From: Erythrophleum ivorense
Lineage: Eukaryota; Streptophyta; Magnoliopsida; Fabales; Fabaceae
NCBI GenBank assembly: GCA_026724425.1
Contig: JAIUCV010000007.1
Span: 23,929,632-23,993,631 of the forward strand
Direction: 5' to 3'
DNA length: 64,000 bases
Part shown: positions 10,860 to 23,927 of the stretch, piece after piece
Position numbering within the stretch: position 1 is the first letter of the stretch
Layout of the letters: every line of letters starts with the position of its first letter
Made by a program: the position numbers and the translations under genes
Notes under the pieces: generated by a model
What the model saw: only the letters and a program-made list of their open reading frames with translations
The model's database searches: none
What the model was told of the DNA's origin: nothing

Positions 10860-12547
10860 AAAACCACACTTTTACCCATTCTGAACACGCTTAAATAGGC
10901 CTTTTGACTCTAATGTGCAATAATAATAATAATCATAACTTAAAAACTCAGCCGACAAAACCATTTACTCATATGCTTAAATTTCTTCATTTAAAGGGTC
11001 GCAATATCAAAGATGCTACGACTTTAAAAAAAAATTAAAAGGTTACGGCATCAGGGATGCTGCGACCCTCTTAGATTTTAAAAAATAAAAATAAAAAAAA
11101 ATTATTTGAGGGTCATAGGTCAATTTAAAAAAAAAATTCCTTTTTATTCTTTCCCCTTCCCCCTTCCTCTTTATTGCTTTTTTGCCCCTTCCCCTTTCCC
11201 TTCTGCATTATAAATCTGCATTCTTCCTCTTTCCTCTTTCCTTCCCTACTGTTTCTCCACCCTTCCATTTTCCTTCCTTCTATGTTATAGAAAGAACCAG
11301 GCAACCTTTCTCGTTCTTCATTTTCAGTTTTTGCCTTCATTATGCTTTTCTTGCATTAACTAGGCGTCTCCTGCTCCATTAGTTTACAAATTTTTCTTTA
11401 CTTTCTTTTTGAAACACTCTCATTATACATCTTAACAAGTGGAAGAGCAAAGTTGAAACGATAAAAAGTTTCATATCATCACTCTTGTAGAATTCTTTAG
11501 TATCTTCATATATAAATATTAAGTTAAAATATTGTAAAATAAAAAAATGTAAAGTTTCTAGTAATAATTTTTTGTTTAACATATGGTATGGAAAAAAAGA
11601 AGTATAGATTTTTTTTTTAACTTGTAATTAATATTTTAATATTTATGAATATTTTAGACTTTCATATAGTTATTTTACATTTTTTATATATAATATTTTT
11701 TGTATATTTAGGGAAAAATCATTCTATGACTCAACAAAAGAAAAAGTTGAATAAATTGCATTGTTGGTTGGTTAAAAATTTTGTGAAGGTAAGAAACAAA
11801 CTTTAGGATAATGTATTATATTCATATTTACATAGTTAATATGTTGAGTTTATATTGTTTATTTGTTGACATTTAGTTAAAAAAGAATAATTTGAATATA
11901 TATATTTATAATTATTTAGTATTTGGTTTATTACATTATTCTGTTATCTTGAGGATAAGTTGTATTTATATTTTTATAAATTGGGAAATAAAACTTTTTA
12001 TCAACTTGTTGACCATCAAACATAATAAAAAAATATTATATATATATATATTAAATCTATATAATGTATAATATGTAATAGAAATAAGAAAAAATGTATA
12101 AAAATAAATAAATGTAAGTTGTAACATAAAAAAATATTTATTTGTGAATAAATGACAAAAAAATTAGGTAAGCAAAAAAGAAATACATTTAAAAAATATA
12201 GACGATATGGAAGTTAATTTATATATAAATAAATATATTGTAGTACATGTATAAAAGAAGTAAATGGAAATATATTTACATATATATATTTTTTGAGGAA
12301 CTATGTAAAAATTTGTTTATATATATATATTTATAATGATATTTATAATATGTGTATAGCATAAATTTTTATAAATATATATTATACAAAAATAAATATA
12401 ATGTTATATATATAAATAGATGTATTAAAAATAAATATTATTGTATATAGTTTAATAAAAATATGTATATATATTTTGATATATGACTTGATATATGTAA
12501 CTAAATGTTGTTAATGAATTTTTTTCCCATGCCATTGCACCAATTAT
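10860..12547. other. Very AT-rich spacer before MULE pseudogene
   Basis: Contains poly-A/T runs, a pyrimidine-rich stretch at about 11140-11290, and TA-rich low-complexity sequence at about 11880-12490. It may be the 5' side of the MULE, including its terminal repeat, but no terminal inverted repeat could be paired because the other end is outside the window. Confidence 0.4.
10996..11068. repeat. Two imperfect GGTCGC...GCGACC palindromes
   Basis: Unit 1 (10996-11022) begins 'gggtcgcaatatc' and ends 'gatgctacgac'. Unit 2 (11041-11068) begins 'ggttacggcatc' and ends 'gatgctgcgaccc'. Each is an imperfect hairpin centred on GCATC/GATGC. The two are also related to each other, and they stand out as CpG-bearing sequence in AT-rich surroundings. 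Confidence 0.6.
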
Positions 12548-13853
12548 ATGATAGGAATCATAATGAGTTTGAGAAAGGAAATCATAAGCATATATGCAAA
12601 TAAAAAAATTTATGACAACGAGGAAGGTGCAACATTTCTATGTGATAGACCAAAAATATTAAAAGTTAACGCAAACATTACTCTCAATGGGTTGAAGAAG
12701 GTGGTAGGTGAAAAGTTACAATTGGCTTTAAATCAGTTTGTGTCTGAGTCAGTATATAGGTACCTTTATTCCGGTAATCCCACAAAGTATTTGGTGTGCA
12801 CTCTAGAGGATGATTCTAATATCCAAATTATGTGGGAAGCTAACTAGAAATTTCCAAACCAATTGGGCACATTAGATATATATATGTGCATCTATCAACT
12901 ACTGATGAAAATTTGAATGTGGCCCAAATTGAGGTTCATGCACCGCTATCTCTACCATCCACAAGCCAATTCCAAAGTACTTATGACTATGCCTCACAAT
13001 TTAACTCTTACGTGGCAGATGTTGGCCATTTTGTGTCTCAGCTTGCCATTGACTTTACATGCCAACCAAGGTCGTCACTTCAGCTTATTTTCAATGCGAG
13101 TCCTTCATTCCTCCTAAATGAAGTGGAGGATATTATGGATGAATTTGAAGAGAGGGATGAATATGATACTCCGCCTAATGTCGATGATCATGGAGATGAT
13201 GATTCTAAGGGTGGCGATGTTGATGAGGCAGGGGTCACTCTATTAGCTCAATATGTGGACCCAGCATATGCCATGCTTTCATAGATTAGTCCGGATGATA
13301 GGAATTCTATCAAGATCCCTAAGATGGCTAAGAACATTGACTTGAACAATAGTTAAGAGTTATGTATTGGTATGAGATTCCAAAATAAATCGTTTATGCA
13401 CCGTGCTGTGAAGATATACTCTATTTGCAAATACCATACCTTTAAGGTGCATTACTCATTAAAGAAGTACGAAGAATATTGTTGTCCAGAATATGGTGGT
13501 CAGTGTAATTGAAGAGTTAGAACTAGCTAAGATGAGAGGGATAGGCATTGGAAAATAACAAGATATAATGGCTCACACACATGTCTTTCTTCATCATTAT
13601 CATAGGATCATCTAAAGCTTAACCTTGATATGATAGCATCACACATTGTGTCAGTGGTAGCTAAGAATCCATTGGTATCTATTAGGAAAATCATTAAAAG
13701 GGTGTATGGCATATTTGGCTACATTGTGACATACAAAAAAAGCATGGATGGCAAAGCACCGAGCAATTGGCATTGCATTTAGAAATTGGGAACAATGATA
13801 TGCTTTCTTACTAAAATGGTTGGTTGCAGTTGACCACTTTATGCCAGGGTCAT
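12548..13853 (+). pseudogene. Mutator-like (MULE) transposase pseudogene, N-terminal part
   Basis: The first open stretch (12548-12847, 99 codons) resembles the N-terminal domain of plant MULE transposases ('ITLNGLKKVVGEKL' and 'YLVCTLEDDSNIQIMW'). An acidic linker follows (13100-13230: 'DEFEERDEYDTPP'). Next comes a MuDR-type DNA-binding domain from about 13360: 'LCIGMRFQNKSFMHRAVK', 'CCPEYGGQCN', 'WKITRYNGSHTC', 'DHLKLNLDMIA' and 'VSIRKIIKRVYG'. The protein would cut and re-insert its own DNA in the nucleus. Stops near 12845 and 13282 plus several later ones, and frame changes, make it dead. It is broken at 13853 by LTR B1 and resumes at 49547. Confidence 0.82.
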
Positions 13854-15258
13854 TGAAAGGTTGTGTTGCAAAACCTCCAAAACAAAACTAGGTTGAGAAA
13901 ATATATAGTTAGTGGCATAACTTAGGTTATCTCTCTTGAAAATAGAATTCAATGTTTAATGACATTTCTAAGTGTAAAAAGGTCCTAGAACTACCTAATT
14001 TCAGGGAGTTTTGATCTAATTAAACTAACTAAAATTAAATTGAAATAAAGTTCCTAGTTACTACTTAAACGCATGAACTAAGGAGTGAATGATAGACATG
14101 TGACTAGCCTTAGATTCATCCTTTAATATCCATTATCCTTATCTTAATTCAATTGTCATTGGTTTTGGTCTAAGAGTCCTTATTTATGTCCATAACAAGT
14201 TATCTTGGGTTACCACTCAAGATTCAAGGGATTAACAATTTAATGTTGAATTGAAACCTCAATCCCGCACCAAACTATTAATTCTTGCCTTTAGGATCAC
14301 TGAACACTTAAAATTTGATTGATTAATCAATTAATTAGCCTCTAAATTATTACCCTAGGATGTTTAATTAACCAATCAAACTCCAAGGAATCTTTAAATG
14401 AAATAATTAAGCACACTAATTCTCATATGCATTTCATTAAACACCTTAATTGCACACATAGAAAATTAAAGGAAAGTGAAAAATCCAGCACTTATCCAAT
14501 CAATTAATCATTTAAATAGTCTTTTAATCAATGCCTAACCAGTCATCAATTATAAACTACATTAATTTCAATCAATTACAAGTTTAACCAAACAAGTTCA
14601 AGAACAAAAATTAATGTAGAAAAAGAGAAAATATAATAGGAAGCTTAGCCAAAATCCCTTGCTATTCTCTTTAAATTCAAGCTTCAACCAAGGTCCTCCT
14701 CCTAGCTAGCCATAAGATGGATGGGAGGCAAATAGAGTGGAGAGGAGCTATAGCGTGGAGAGTGGAGTAGTGATACGATGGAGTGTTATGCGTGGATGAT
14801 ACTCTGAATGATGGATTCTCCAGGCCTAAATGATGATGCCTAAGCCCTTCATTAAAAATCACATGCCTTACCATGCTTCCTTCATGTGCTACCTTCATTT
14901 CATACTCTTCCACGTGTTTATGCTTTCCTCCTATAACCCATGTTAGCTCTTTCATTTTCTTTTAACAATCACACTCTCCAAGCCTTTAAACACATGCCAA
15001 TCCTTTGCTGAAGTTGCTGCATGAGACAACCCATAGCTATGTTAATTCCTTTCCACATGTTTTTATGAACCCCTACCTCATTTGTTGCTCCATTCACTCA
15101 TGCTTCTTGTATGCTTCTTCTCCTTCACGTGAGCTAAAGTGTGTGACATTAAGAGAGTTACCTCCTTCATGCTTCTTTCTACATAACTTCTATGTTTCTC
15201 GTCCTTAAAAAGAACCAAAACCCGTAGCTCTTCTTCCTCGTTCTGCATCCACATTCCA
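13854..15258 (-). mobile_element. Athila-like solo LTR B1, left segment
   Basis: Begins TGAAAGG at 13854. The element's other end, ...CTTCATCA, is at 49546. Target duplication GTCAT lies at 13849-13853 and 49547-49551. With the nested DNA removed the LTR is about 2.4 kb. Orientation is inferred from A1: read in reverse it starts TGATGAAGG and then 'ctatttttatatatttt', matching the start of A1's LTR. Copies B2 and B3 share the 'aactaagtaaaat' region and the chain of conserved AT-rich blocks. The segment is cut at 15258 by P1. Confidence 0.72.
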
Positions 15259-17491
15259 TGTAACATCTGGTTCTCTAAAAATAAGAGAAAATGTGAGAAA
15301 CGTAATGTACAGTTTCTTCATCAATGAACAAAATTCACCGGATACAAAAGGAAGTCCCTCAAAATGATGTAGTTAAGGTCCCAAAAATTTGGGAAGCATT
15401 CTAGACTCCTAAAAATAAGAATCCCAAGTTTAGACGAAAAGAAAAACAGAGCTAGATTGAAGAAACAATTTCTTACGAAAAACTTACAAAATTTAATGGC
15501 ATTTTTGTAATTTTGAGTAAATTTTGGAATTCACATAGAAGGGCTTTTTAAATGAAAATTTTAAGTTCTCTAAGGTTCTCAGAGGCCCTAAAAACCATGG
15601 AATATCTAAGGATAGTTAAAACCCTTCCGGTGGACGTTTTCTAATATCGATTAACCCAAACTTTGATTGATTCATTCGGGAAAGTTTTAGCTCCGATTTG
15701 AGTGATTACAAAGGCATTTTACTAGATTGGGAACCTAGATTTTATAATGAAAAAGACAGTTTTAAAAATGAGCTAAAATGAGTTAGAAACGAAAATGTCA
15801 TAAACGAAGGGCAAAATTAGAATTTTTAAGAAAGTGAAAGCTTCTTAAATACACTTTAAGTTTATTATTTCTTCTCCCCTTCATTTGCATGACCCATTCT
15901 ACCTAAAAACTATAGAAAACACTAGCTCTCTTAGGTGCACCATGGAGGAGAAGAAAGGAGGAGAAAAAGCAAGGAAAAAGTAAGGAATTTCATGGATTTT
16001 CATGCCCCTTCTTCTTCCAAACTTGTTTCTCTCCTCTTGAGCTTTCTTCCTATGATTATAATGAAGTTTATAAATCTTTTTTAAGGGAGAAATTAAGGGA
16101 AAAATTCGGATTTGAAGAGAGGAGCTCAAAGAAGACAAGATTCAAGTAAGAAAAAGCAAGAAAATAAGGTAATTTCTTCTTCTCTGATTGCTACCCCCTT
16201 GGCCCTCTTCCTCCACCATTTTGCCCCACTCAAAAAACCCTAGGAGGGTTTAATTTTTAGTTAGAACCAAGGGTGATTCTTAGGAAAAAGGGTGTGGAGA
16301 TTAAGAATATGCAAAGAGAATTAACAAATAACCATAGAAATTCAAGATGCAAAGTTTAGGGTTTCATATATTCCTTGCAAAATATAATTTAATCTCTTAA
16401 TTCCTATGCCTAAATAAGTGTTTGAATGAGCTCCTAAGATCCCTAGAAGCCTCCCTATGTGCTTCCTTTATCAAGAAAACAAAGCAAAATCCATGATGCC
16501 TAAAACCTTTCATAGGTTAGGCCAAAAGGGGATAGCATAGCCAAAGATAGTTTTAAATTTTTCTAAGCCTGTGTTTGAGTCATATATGATGAATGAATAT
16601 GAGGGGAAGCCTTGGAAAAAATTTAGAAATCATAGAAAGTGAGTTAGCCTTATATGTTCCATAATATGACCTAAAAAAGTAACATGTGGTTAGGCTCTTA
16701 GTTTTAATTGTGTGATGACTCTAAGAGGCTTAAAAGGAGTCAAGAATTATATTTGAAAGGAAAGAATGGAGTGTAGAATTTATTTGAGAGGTATTGCTTC
16801 ATTAGATGTATTTATGGAACCATAATGAGGTTTATAGATCAAGCTAGTGTACAAGCAAGTTGTGTGGCCTTAGAATTAATTCCATGAATCTAATTGGCTT
16901 TCATAAAATGTGTTTAGGGCAAGAGAAGTGATGTCCACCTTTTTGGGTGTGTGAGGTCGAGGGAGAGGATTCAAGGCTTAAGGAAAAAGTGTGCAAAATG
17001 TAAGCAAGGTAGCTTTCTCCACGTTCTATCATGCATAGATGTATGCTTACATTGTCTTGAATGTATATATGTATGTTTTAAGCCATGAAAAGTATTCAAG
17101 CATGATTTTATATTCCATGGTACCATGATGATGCATTATGTTTCTAAATGATGTTTATGATGTTTGTTTTAATTTGCGTGAGCATGGTGAGGCCAAGAAC
17201 TCTTAGCCATGGTGAGGATGAGCTAAAAATTCTTAAGATTGGTTGAGACAAAGTAAAGACTCTCCCAAAAGTGAGATTGACTCCCAAGAGCATGGTTGAG
17301 TCCAAGAACCTCTTAAAGAATGGGTAAGGCAAGTCCAAAATCCACAAGTAAATGGGTGAGGCTAATTCACTTGCTTGGCAAGCCTTTGTATGTTATGTAT
17401 GACTTGTTCAAATATTAAAACTGCTTCTTAAATGTTTGCACACGTCAACATACCCATGCATGCATTTGTAAGACCTGTTTTGCACGCTTTG
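15259..17491 (+). mobile_element. Tekay-type solo LTR P1, left segment
   Basis: Starts TGTAACATCTGG at 15259; the right end, GGTGTTACA, is at 48539. The target duplication is perfect: TTCCA at 15254-15258 and 48540-48544. Without the nested M1 the LTR is about 3.74 kb, close to the 3.79 kb of the solo LTR at 1590. It carries the usual 'ggttctcagaggccc' block (about 15573) and the GTGAGGC minisatellite at 17175-17370. It is split at 17491 by M1. Confidence 0.85.
17175..17370 (+). repeat. GTGAGGC-type minisatellite in P1 LTR
   Basis: Five or so ~35-bp units such as 'atggtgaggatgagc' and 'gggtaaggcaagtccaaaat', equivalent to arrays in the other long LTRs. Confidence 0.7.
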
Positions 17492-19740
17492 TATAACACC
17501 ATATATTTCTAGTTCATTTCTATCACATTTACATGCTCATATGATACATTCCATGAAGGAAGTAAGAAAATCCATTGCAAATAATACATTCCTTTGGATT
17601 ACGTCGTATATAAAAATTCTATTCTGCGTCACGTGGGCCATGGGAGCTCATACAATACATTTCTATATTTAATTACATGAATACAACTCATTTTCATTAT
17701 AAAATATGGCCTAAATCTCAAGAATCATGAAGGGGAGCTTAAAATATACTTATTACATTTTGGCCAGATTTTGCTCAATTCTGTTACTAACTTTGAAAAA
17801 TCATAACTAATTTTAGAAAAATAAAAAACATGCATTCTTAGTTATTCTGGAAAGCTATGGATATCTTCTTCACACTAAAAATATGTTCGGACGATAACAT
17901 CCATCACAAAGGACATTTGACATCCGAAAAGGTCCAAAGGTCAAACTGTATTCTGGAACTATCACAGATTTTTGCAGTAAACTTTGAAAATGCCTAATCA
18001 ATTCCACAAAAATCCAATCCATGCAAATGATACCAGGGGAAAAATATTTCCATACCAGCTTAGACAGCCCATACCTCAGAATTTAATAAAATAGTAACTT
18101 AGGTCGGGTAAAACTCCTGATACTGGACAAATGTTCAAAAATTCATATCTTCCTATCTAGACCTCCAAATGAGGTGCTTCCAGTTAGCACGAATCATTGT
18201 GAAATGTCTAGTTTCTCTATATAAAATTTTGTGACAATTAGACATCATTTGAGCCTTGTATGATAGATTTCATTTTTGGACCAAATGAATAGTGCAGCAG
18301 ACCAAAATTAGAAAAATTGCTAACTTTGAAAATTTATCAAATATTCTGTAGACCTCTGAAAATTATGGTCTTTAGCTTCCCAAAAATCTCTCAATAAGCT
18401 TTAATTGCATGCCAAATCTCAAAGCAAGAAGAGCTCAGTTCACTAAAAAGTGACATGGAGTTACATTATGGTTATTTTTGGCTCCATATGGGGTACCAAA
18501 GTAACCAAATGGTTTTTCCTTGGTCTTAACACCTTTTGGGCAAATCTAAAAGCATATTTAGGACTTGTGTGAGCTGCCTAAATGGTCCCAAATCTCATGC
18601 ATCTCATTTTGGCCTTTTCATCCACACATATACACATTACATCAAACTTTCCAAAATACATACCTTGGCATTACATACTCAAATTATGTTCTAGGATTCA
18701 TACATCATGTCCATTCATTTATATATCACATATGATTATAATTATACATGTCTAAAAGGTCATAGACCATATACATCATTGGATTACAATATTGGACACA
18801 ATATAGCCTTAAAGTGACAAAACTCCAACACTTTGTTGTCAAACTCTTTCTTTCAAGGTGGTTGGCTTCCATTACCATGCCCACTTAGTCCACCTAGCAT
18901 GTGAGATCATTAGAGAGGAGGGAATGAGATTCAAAGAATCCTAATAGCTCATCTCCTATTCAATCATATATAATTTATGCAAAGCAAGTCTTGAAAATGC
19001 ATGCTTGGATATAATGAAAGTCATGAACACTTAAGAAGCAAGCTTGGCATGTGAATAATTCATACAAAGCATCTAAGAGCTTGGCATGGATTGCCCTTAC
19101 ACTTTCCCTCATGGATTTTGGACTTGCCTCACCCATTCTTTAAGAGACTTTTAGACTCAACCATTTTCTTGGGAGCCCACTTTGCTTTTGGAAGACTCTT
19201 TGCTTTATCTTAACCAATCTTAAAGGTTCTTGGCTCATCCTCACCAAGGTTAAGAGTTCTTAATCTCACCATACTCAAGAAAACTCAAACAAACATCATG
19301 GCATCATTTAAAAACATAACATGTCATCATGAAATCATGGCATATAAAATCATGCTAGCATACTTTTCATGGCTTGAAAATACACATACACACATTCTAA
19401 GACAAGCTAAACACACATCTATGCATGAGAGAAGGTGGAGAGAGCTACCTTGCACACAATCACACACTTTTTCTCTTAAAATTCCCTCCTTTGCTTTGGC
19501 CACACACCCACAAACTTGTGGAGATGGTTTCTCTAGGCCTAGATACAATTTATGGAACCTAATTTATGGAAGCCAATTAGGTTCATGAAACAAATAGTTA
19601 AGGCCACACAACTTGCTTAGAAACTATGTTGCTCTATAGATCTCATTATGGTCCATAAATGCAACTAATAAAGCAACATGTAACAACCAGAAAAAAAAAG
19701 CTAAAAAATTTTCGAAAGGTTAAAAATTTTCTAAGTCTGC

Positions 19741-19960
19741 TAGCTATAGCGAGAAATGGCCTAGCTATAACGAATGTACCTATTCGCTATAGCGAGAAAT
19801 GATCTAGCTATAGCGAGAGTGCCTTCTAGCTATAGCGAGTGCGGGCATCTCATACAAAAACCAGGGAGCTGCTCGCCGTAGCGTGCACCATAGCGAAGGC
19901 AGGGGTATGGGATTGATACGTGCTCGCCATAGCGATGGTTATTCTTCGCTATAGCGAGGG
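19741..19960 (+). repeat. Cluster of CGCTATAGCG-type near-palindromes in N2
   Basis: About nine occurrences of a 10-12 bp near-palindrome in 220 bp: 'agctatagcgag', 'tcgctatagcga', 'ctcgccgtagcg', 'ctcgccatagcga' and variants. The perfect form TCGCTATAGCGA is its own reverse complement. N1 has the same cluster in reverse at 34479-34710. Confidence 0.85.
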
Positions 19961-20584
19961 TTAGTTCAGAAAAGCGTGAAAAAAGAGAATTTGACTTCTT
20001 AAAGAGTCTAGATTCATTCCTCTTCTTTTAACTAACCTAAGCTTCGACTAAAGGAGAGAAAAGAGCTGTGGATAGAGAGAGAAACCTAGAGGAGGAAGGA
20101 AGAACAAGAAAAAGATAAGATTTGCATGGTTTTAGTTATTGAAGTAGTTGGGCTTTGAACTTGGTTCAGAAGAGAGAGAGTGGAAAACCCCTCTTGAAGA
20201 AGACCAAAGCTCATATATCTTTACTTCTTCTTCTTTGCTTTCCTTTCTTAAGAGCTTGAGAGAGGAAGGAGAGAAACCCTAGTTTTTCTTCATGAATAAA
20301 GTGTTAATAGGGTAATTTCATGCTCTTTGTGTGCCTAGGCTCAAGAAAAGCACTCCCATATAGTGGTGATTGTGAAATCAAGAAGGGAGAAGACAAATTG
20401 AAAGGGAAGGCTTATGTTAGCCTATAAGGTAGCTCTCTCCACCTTCTCTCATGCATAGATGTATGCTTACATTGTCTTGCATATGTGTGTGTATGTTTTT
20501 AAACCATGAAAAGTATGCTAGCATGATGATGCCTTATGTATTTCAATGATGTATTATGTGATTACTTTGGTTTGCTTGAGTATG

Positions 20585-20765
20585 AAAAAGCCAACAACCC
20601 TCTAGCCATGGTGAGGATGAGCCAAGAACCCTAAAGTTAATTGAGACAAAGTAAAGAGTCTCCCAAAAGTGAGGTTGACTCCCAAGAGTAAAGTTGAGTC
20701 TAAGAACCTCTTAAAGAATGGGTGAGGCAAGTCCAAAATCCACAAGTAAATAGGTGAGGCTAATC
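20585..20765 (+). repeat. GTGAGGC minisatellite in N2
   Basis: Units such as 'atggtgaggatgagccaag' and 'gggtgaggcaagtcc' at ~35-bp intervals. Confidence 0.7.
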
Positions 20766-23310
20766 CACTTGCTTGGCAAGCCTTTGTATGTTATGTATGG
20801 CCTACTCAAATATTGAAAATACTTTTCTTATGATTTCACATGCTAATATGCCCATGCATACATGTGTGAGACTAGTAATGCATACTTTATGTATGATTAA
20901 ATGAGAGATGAGCTATTAAGATTCTTTGAATCTCACTCCCCCTTTCCACCATCCTAACATGCTAGGTGGACCAAGTGAGACAAGAGATGGGAGCCACCAA
21001 GCTTGAAGCTAGAAAATTGGCAAAGGAGTTGTGAAATAGTTATGTTGTCACTGTTTTGTAGTTAAATTAAGAGATGTACTCTAATGATGTACATGATGTA
21101 GCACGTATAAATACTTTTAAATGAATGTATTTATCATATATGTATGAGAATTAGAACCATCTTGAATGATGTAGCAAGTTTTGTTATGAATAGTAAGATC
21201 TTGGCATTATGTACATGGTGTATGTTCTAGTGTGGGAGGTGAGTTTTGCAAATCTGGGTTGTTATACATTTGAGCCATGTTTGATAGCCTATGTTGATGC
21301 TTGTCCATGTGCTCATAGAGCCTTAGAGGTAGGAGAAGCAAAGTCGAACCCTAATAGCCCTCTTGTAACATAAAAACTAGTCACTTTGCCCCATGATGTC
21401 CAAGTCTGACCAAATGACCTCTTCTTGCCTTGAAATTTGGCATGTTACTAGATCTTGTCTAGAGCTTTTCGGGAAGCTAAAGATTATGTCATTTGGAGGT
21501 CTTTGGAATTTTCTATGATTTTTTAAATTTGGTATCAGAATTTCAGATTTGCATCAGCATTGTTCATTTGGTCAGTTGTGAAATTGTGTCATCCGAGGGG
21601 CAAACGTGGTTCAATGGCTACAAAATTTTATAGGAAAAAACTAGACAGTCCAGTGACTTGTAGCAACTAGAAGCACCTCATTTGGAGTTCTAGAGAAGAA
21701 GATATGAATTTTTGAAGTTTCTGCCCAGTATCAGTCATCTTGCCTGACCAGAAGTACTGTTCCATCGATTTTTGAGTGCTTGGCTTAATGAACTGATTTG
21801 GAGATATTTTTTCTCTCTAGTTAACATCGACATATTTCCATATTGGTATCATTTGCATGCATTGGATTTTTGTGGAATCAGTTAGACATTTTTGAAGTTC
21901 ATATCAGTAAACTGTGACAGCATCAGGACCCATTCCGACCTCTAGATGATTTTGCGTGTCAAATGCTTTGTGTGTGAGATTTTAAGACTTCTACATATTT
22001 TTAGTATGAAGTAGATCCTAAGCTTTTTAGAATGACCAAGAGTGTATGTTTTCAATTTTTCTAGATTTAGTTATGAATTTCTTAAGTTTGCCCAGAAATG
22101 GGGCCAAGTCTGGTCGAGAAGAAATATGCAGGTCCCATGTCTCCCTTCCGTTTCCATGAGTTGTGAGCTAGTTTTTATGAGACAAACGAGTTGTAACAAT
22201 GAAATTAAATATGAGGAGGCATAGTATGAACTCACACGGGACACATGACACCGAAATAAATTTTTAACCATGGCGCCATGTAAGAAAGTGTATGAATCCA
22301 ATGGAAGTTCTCACCTTATTCTTACTCTATCTCACATGTTCATGGATGATGGGCATGAGTAGAAATGATAGTGTTACATAACACCCCTCAAATAACTTCT
22401 AGGCTCCATTCTTTCCTTTCAGATATGATTCTTGGCTCCTTTTAAACCTCTTGGAGTCATCACATTATTAAAACAAAGAGCCTAACAACATGTTGCTTCT
22501 TTAGGCCATAATATGCAATCTAAAGCACCAAATCACTTCTTATGAGCTCTAAATTTTTTCAAGGCCTCCCCTTAATTTCATTCATCATATATGATTTAAG
22601 AATGGCCTTAGAAAAATTTAAAACTCTCCCTAGCTATGGAATCTCATTTTGGCCAAGACTGTGGAGCTTAATGGCTTCCTTGGAATTTGCTTAGTTTTCT
22701 TAAAGGAGTAAGCATGTGGGGAGCATCTTAGGGATCTTAGGAGCTCATTTAAACTCTTAATTAGGCCTAGGAATTATCATATGAAATCAGATTTTGGAAG
22801 GTGCACACAAAACCTTAGAATTTGCATCTTGAAATCTAATATTTTTTGATAATTCTCTTTGCATATTCTTAATCTCCACACCCTTTTTCCTTGGATTCAT
22901 GCTTGGTTCTGCCTAAAAATCATCTCCTCCTAGGGTTTTCTCAAGTGGGGCGAAATGGTGGAGAAGGGAACCAAAGATGACAACCATAGGAAGAGAAATT
23001 ACCTTGTTTTCTTGCTTTTTCTCACTTAAATCTTGCTTTCTCCAAGCTCCTCTCTTTAAACCCGAAAATTCCCTTGAATTTCTCCCTTAAATCAGATTTA
23101 TAAACTCCATTTTAATTAAAGAAAATAAAGGAGAAGGGAGGAGAGGAGGTGTGGATGAAGAAAAGCATGAAAAACTACCATGGAAACATACCTTAAGCTT
23201 AGATTTTCTCTCCCTTTTCTTCTTCCCTTGGTGCGCCACTCTCCTAGGGTTCTTCTTTTGATTTAGGGTAGAATAATTTGAAGCTAAATGAGGGAGAGTG
23301 TAAGGCGCTA

Positions 23311-23320
23311 CCTATTTATA
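23311..23320 (-). promoter_or_regulatory. Candidate TATA box of M1 3' LTR
   Basis: Minus-strand TATAAATAGG about 590 bp inside the LTR start. The same element is in the 5' LTR at 46428-46437. It is a good plant TATA match at a plausible U3/R position; no experimental support is implied. Confidence 0.5.
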
Positions 23321-23913
23321 TGGGAGGAAGAAACATTTTTTCAAAAATTCTAATTTTGCCCTTTGTTTTTGGCATTTTCATTTCTCCTTCGTTTTAGCTC
23401 CTTTTTGAGAACCATCTTTTCCATTATGAAATTTAGGTTCCCAATTTAATAAAATGCCTTTGGAATCACTAAAATCAAAACTAAAACCTTCCCGAATGAA
23501 TTCCTCAAAGTTCAGGTGCACCGACATTAGAAAATATCCACTGGAGGGGATTTAACTATCCCGGGGCTTTCTATGGTTTTTAGGGCCTCTGAAAACTTCG
23601 AAGAATTCAAAATTTTCATTTAAAAAATCCTCCTGTGTAAATTCTAAAATTTTCTTTAAATTATGAAAATGCCATTACGTTTTGTAAGCTTTTCGTAAAA
23701 AATTATTTCTTTATTCTAGTTCCGTTTTTCTTTCCTTCTGAGCTTGGGATTCTCATTTTTAGGAGTCTAGAATGCTTTCCAAATTTTTTGGAACCTTAAC
23801 TACATGATTTCGAGGGACTTCCTTTTGTATCCTGTGAGTTTTGTTTATTTATAGAGAAACTGTACATTACGTTTCTCACATTTTCTCTCATTTTCAAAAA
23901 ATTAAATGTTACA

Positions 23914-23927
23914 TTTCTCCCCCCTTA
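23914..23927 (-). other. M1 polypurine tract
   Basis: Read on the minus strand, 'aaggggggagaaa' lies directly against the TGTAACA start of the 3' LTR. It is preceded by 'ttttgagggcaaaattt', like the P2 tract context. It primes plus-strand DNA synthesis in this class of element. Confidence 0.8.

Larger units (their letters stand above)
19679..22378 (+). mobile_element. N2: solo LTR (2,700 bp), CGCTATAGCG subfamily
   Basis: Starts TGTAACAACC (19679) and ends AGTGTTACA (22378). Flanks are CAACA (19674-19678) and TAACA (22379-22383), a 5-bp duplication with one mismatch. The intact, uninserted site is visible in the other LTR of M1 at 45494-45498. It shares the 3' half (minisatellite at 20585-20765, ~180-bp modules at 21430-22220) with the longer Tekay-type LTRs. 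Its 5' part differs and holds the palindrome cluster. The sister copy is N1 at 32055-34807. Confidence 0.87.
17492..23913 (-). repeat. M1 3' LTR (interrupted by N2)
   Basis: The plus-strand left edge is TATAACACC (17492) and the right edge AATGTTACA (23913). A 2.7-kb solo LTR, N2, splits it at 19679-22378. The LTR carries the reversed minisatellite (19090-19275), degenerate modules at about 17740-18400 and a reversed TATA element at 23311-23320. It retains the empty version of the A1 target site at 18783-18787. Confidence 0.85.

Noticed and set aside
11140..11340. Lys/Glu-rich and Phe/Leu-rich frames in the pyrimidine-rich stretch
   Set aside because: Low-complexity composition gives open frames on both strands at the same place, with no homology.
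19741..19960. CRISPR-like array
   Set aside because: Units are 10-12 bp, irregularly spaced and within a plant LTR; there are no uniform repeats and spacers.
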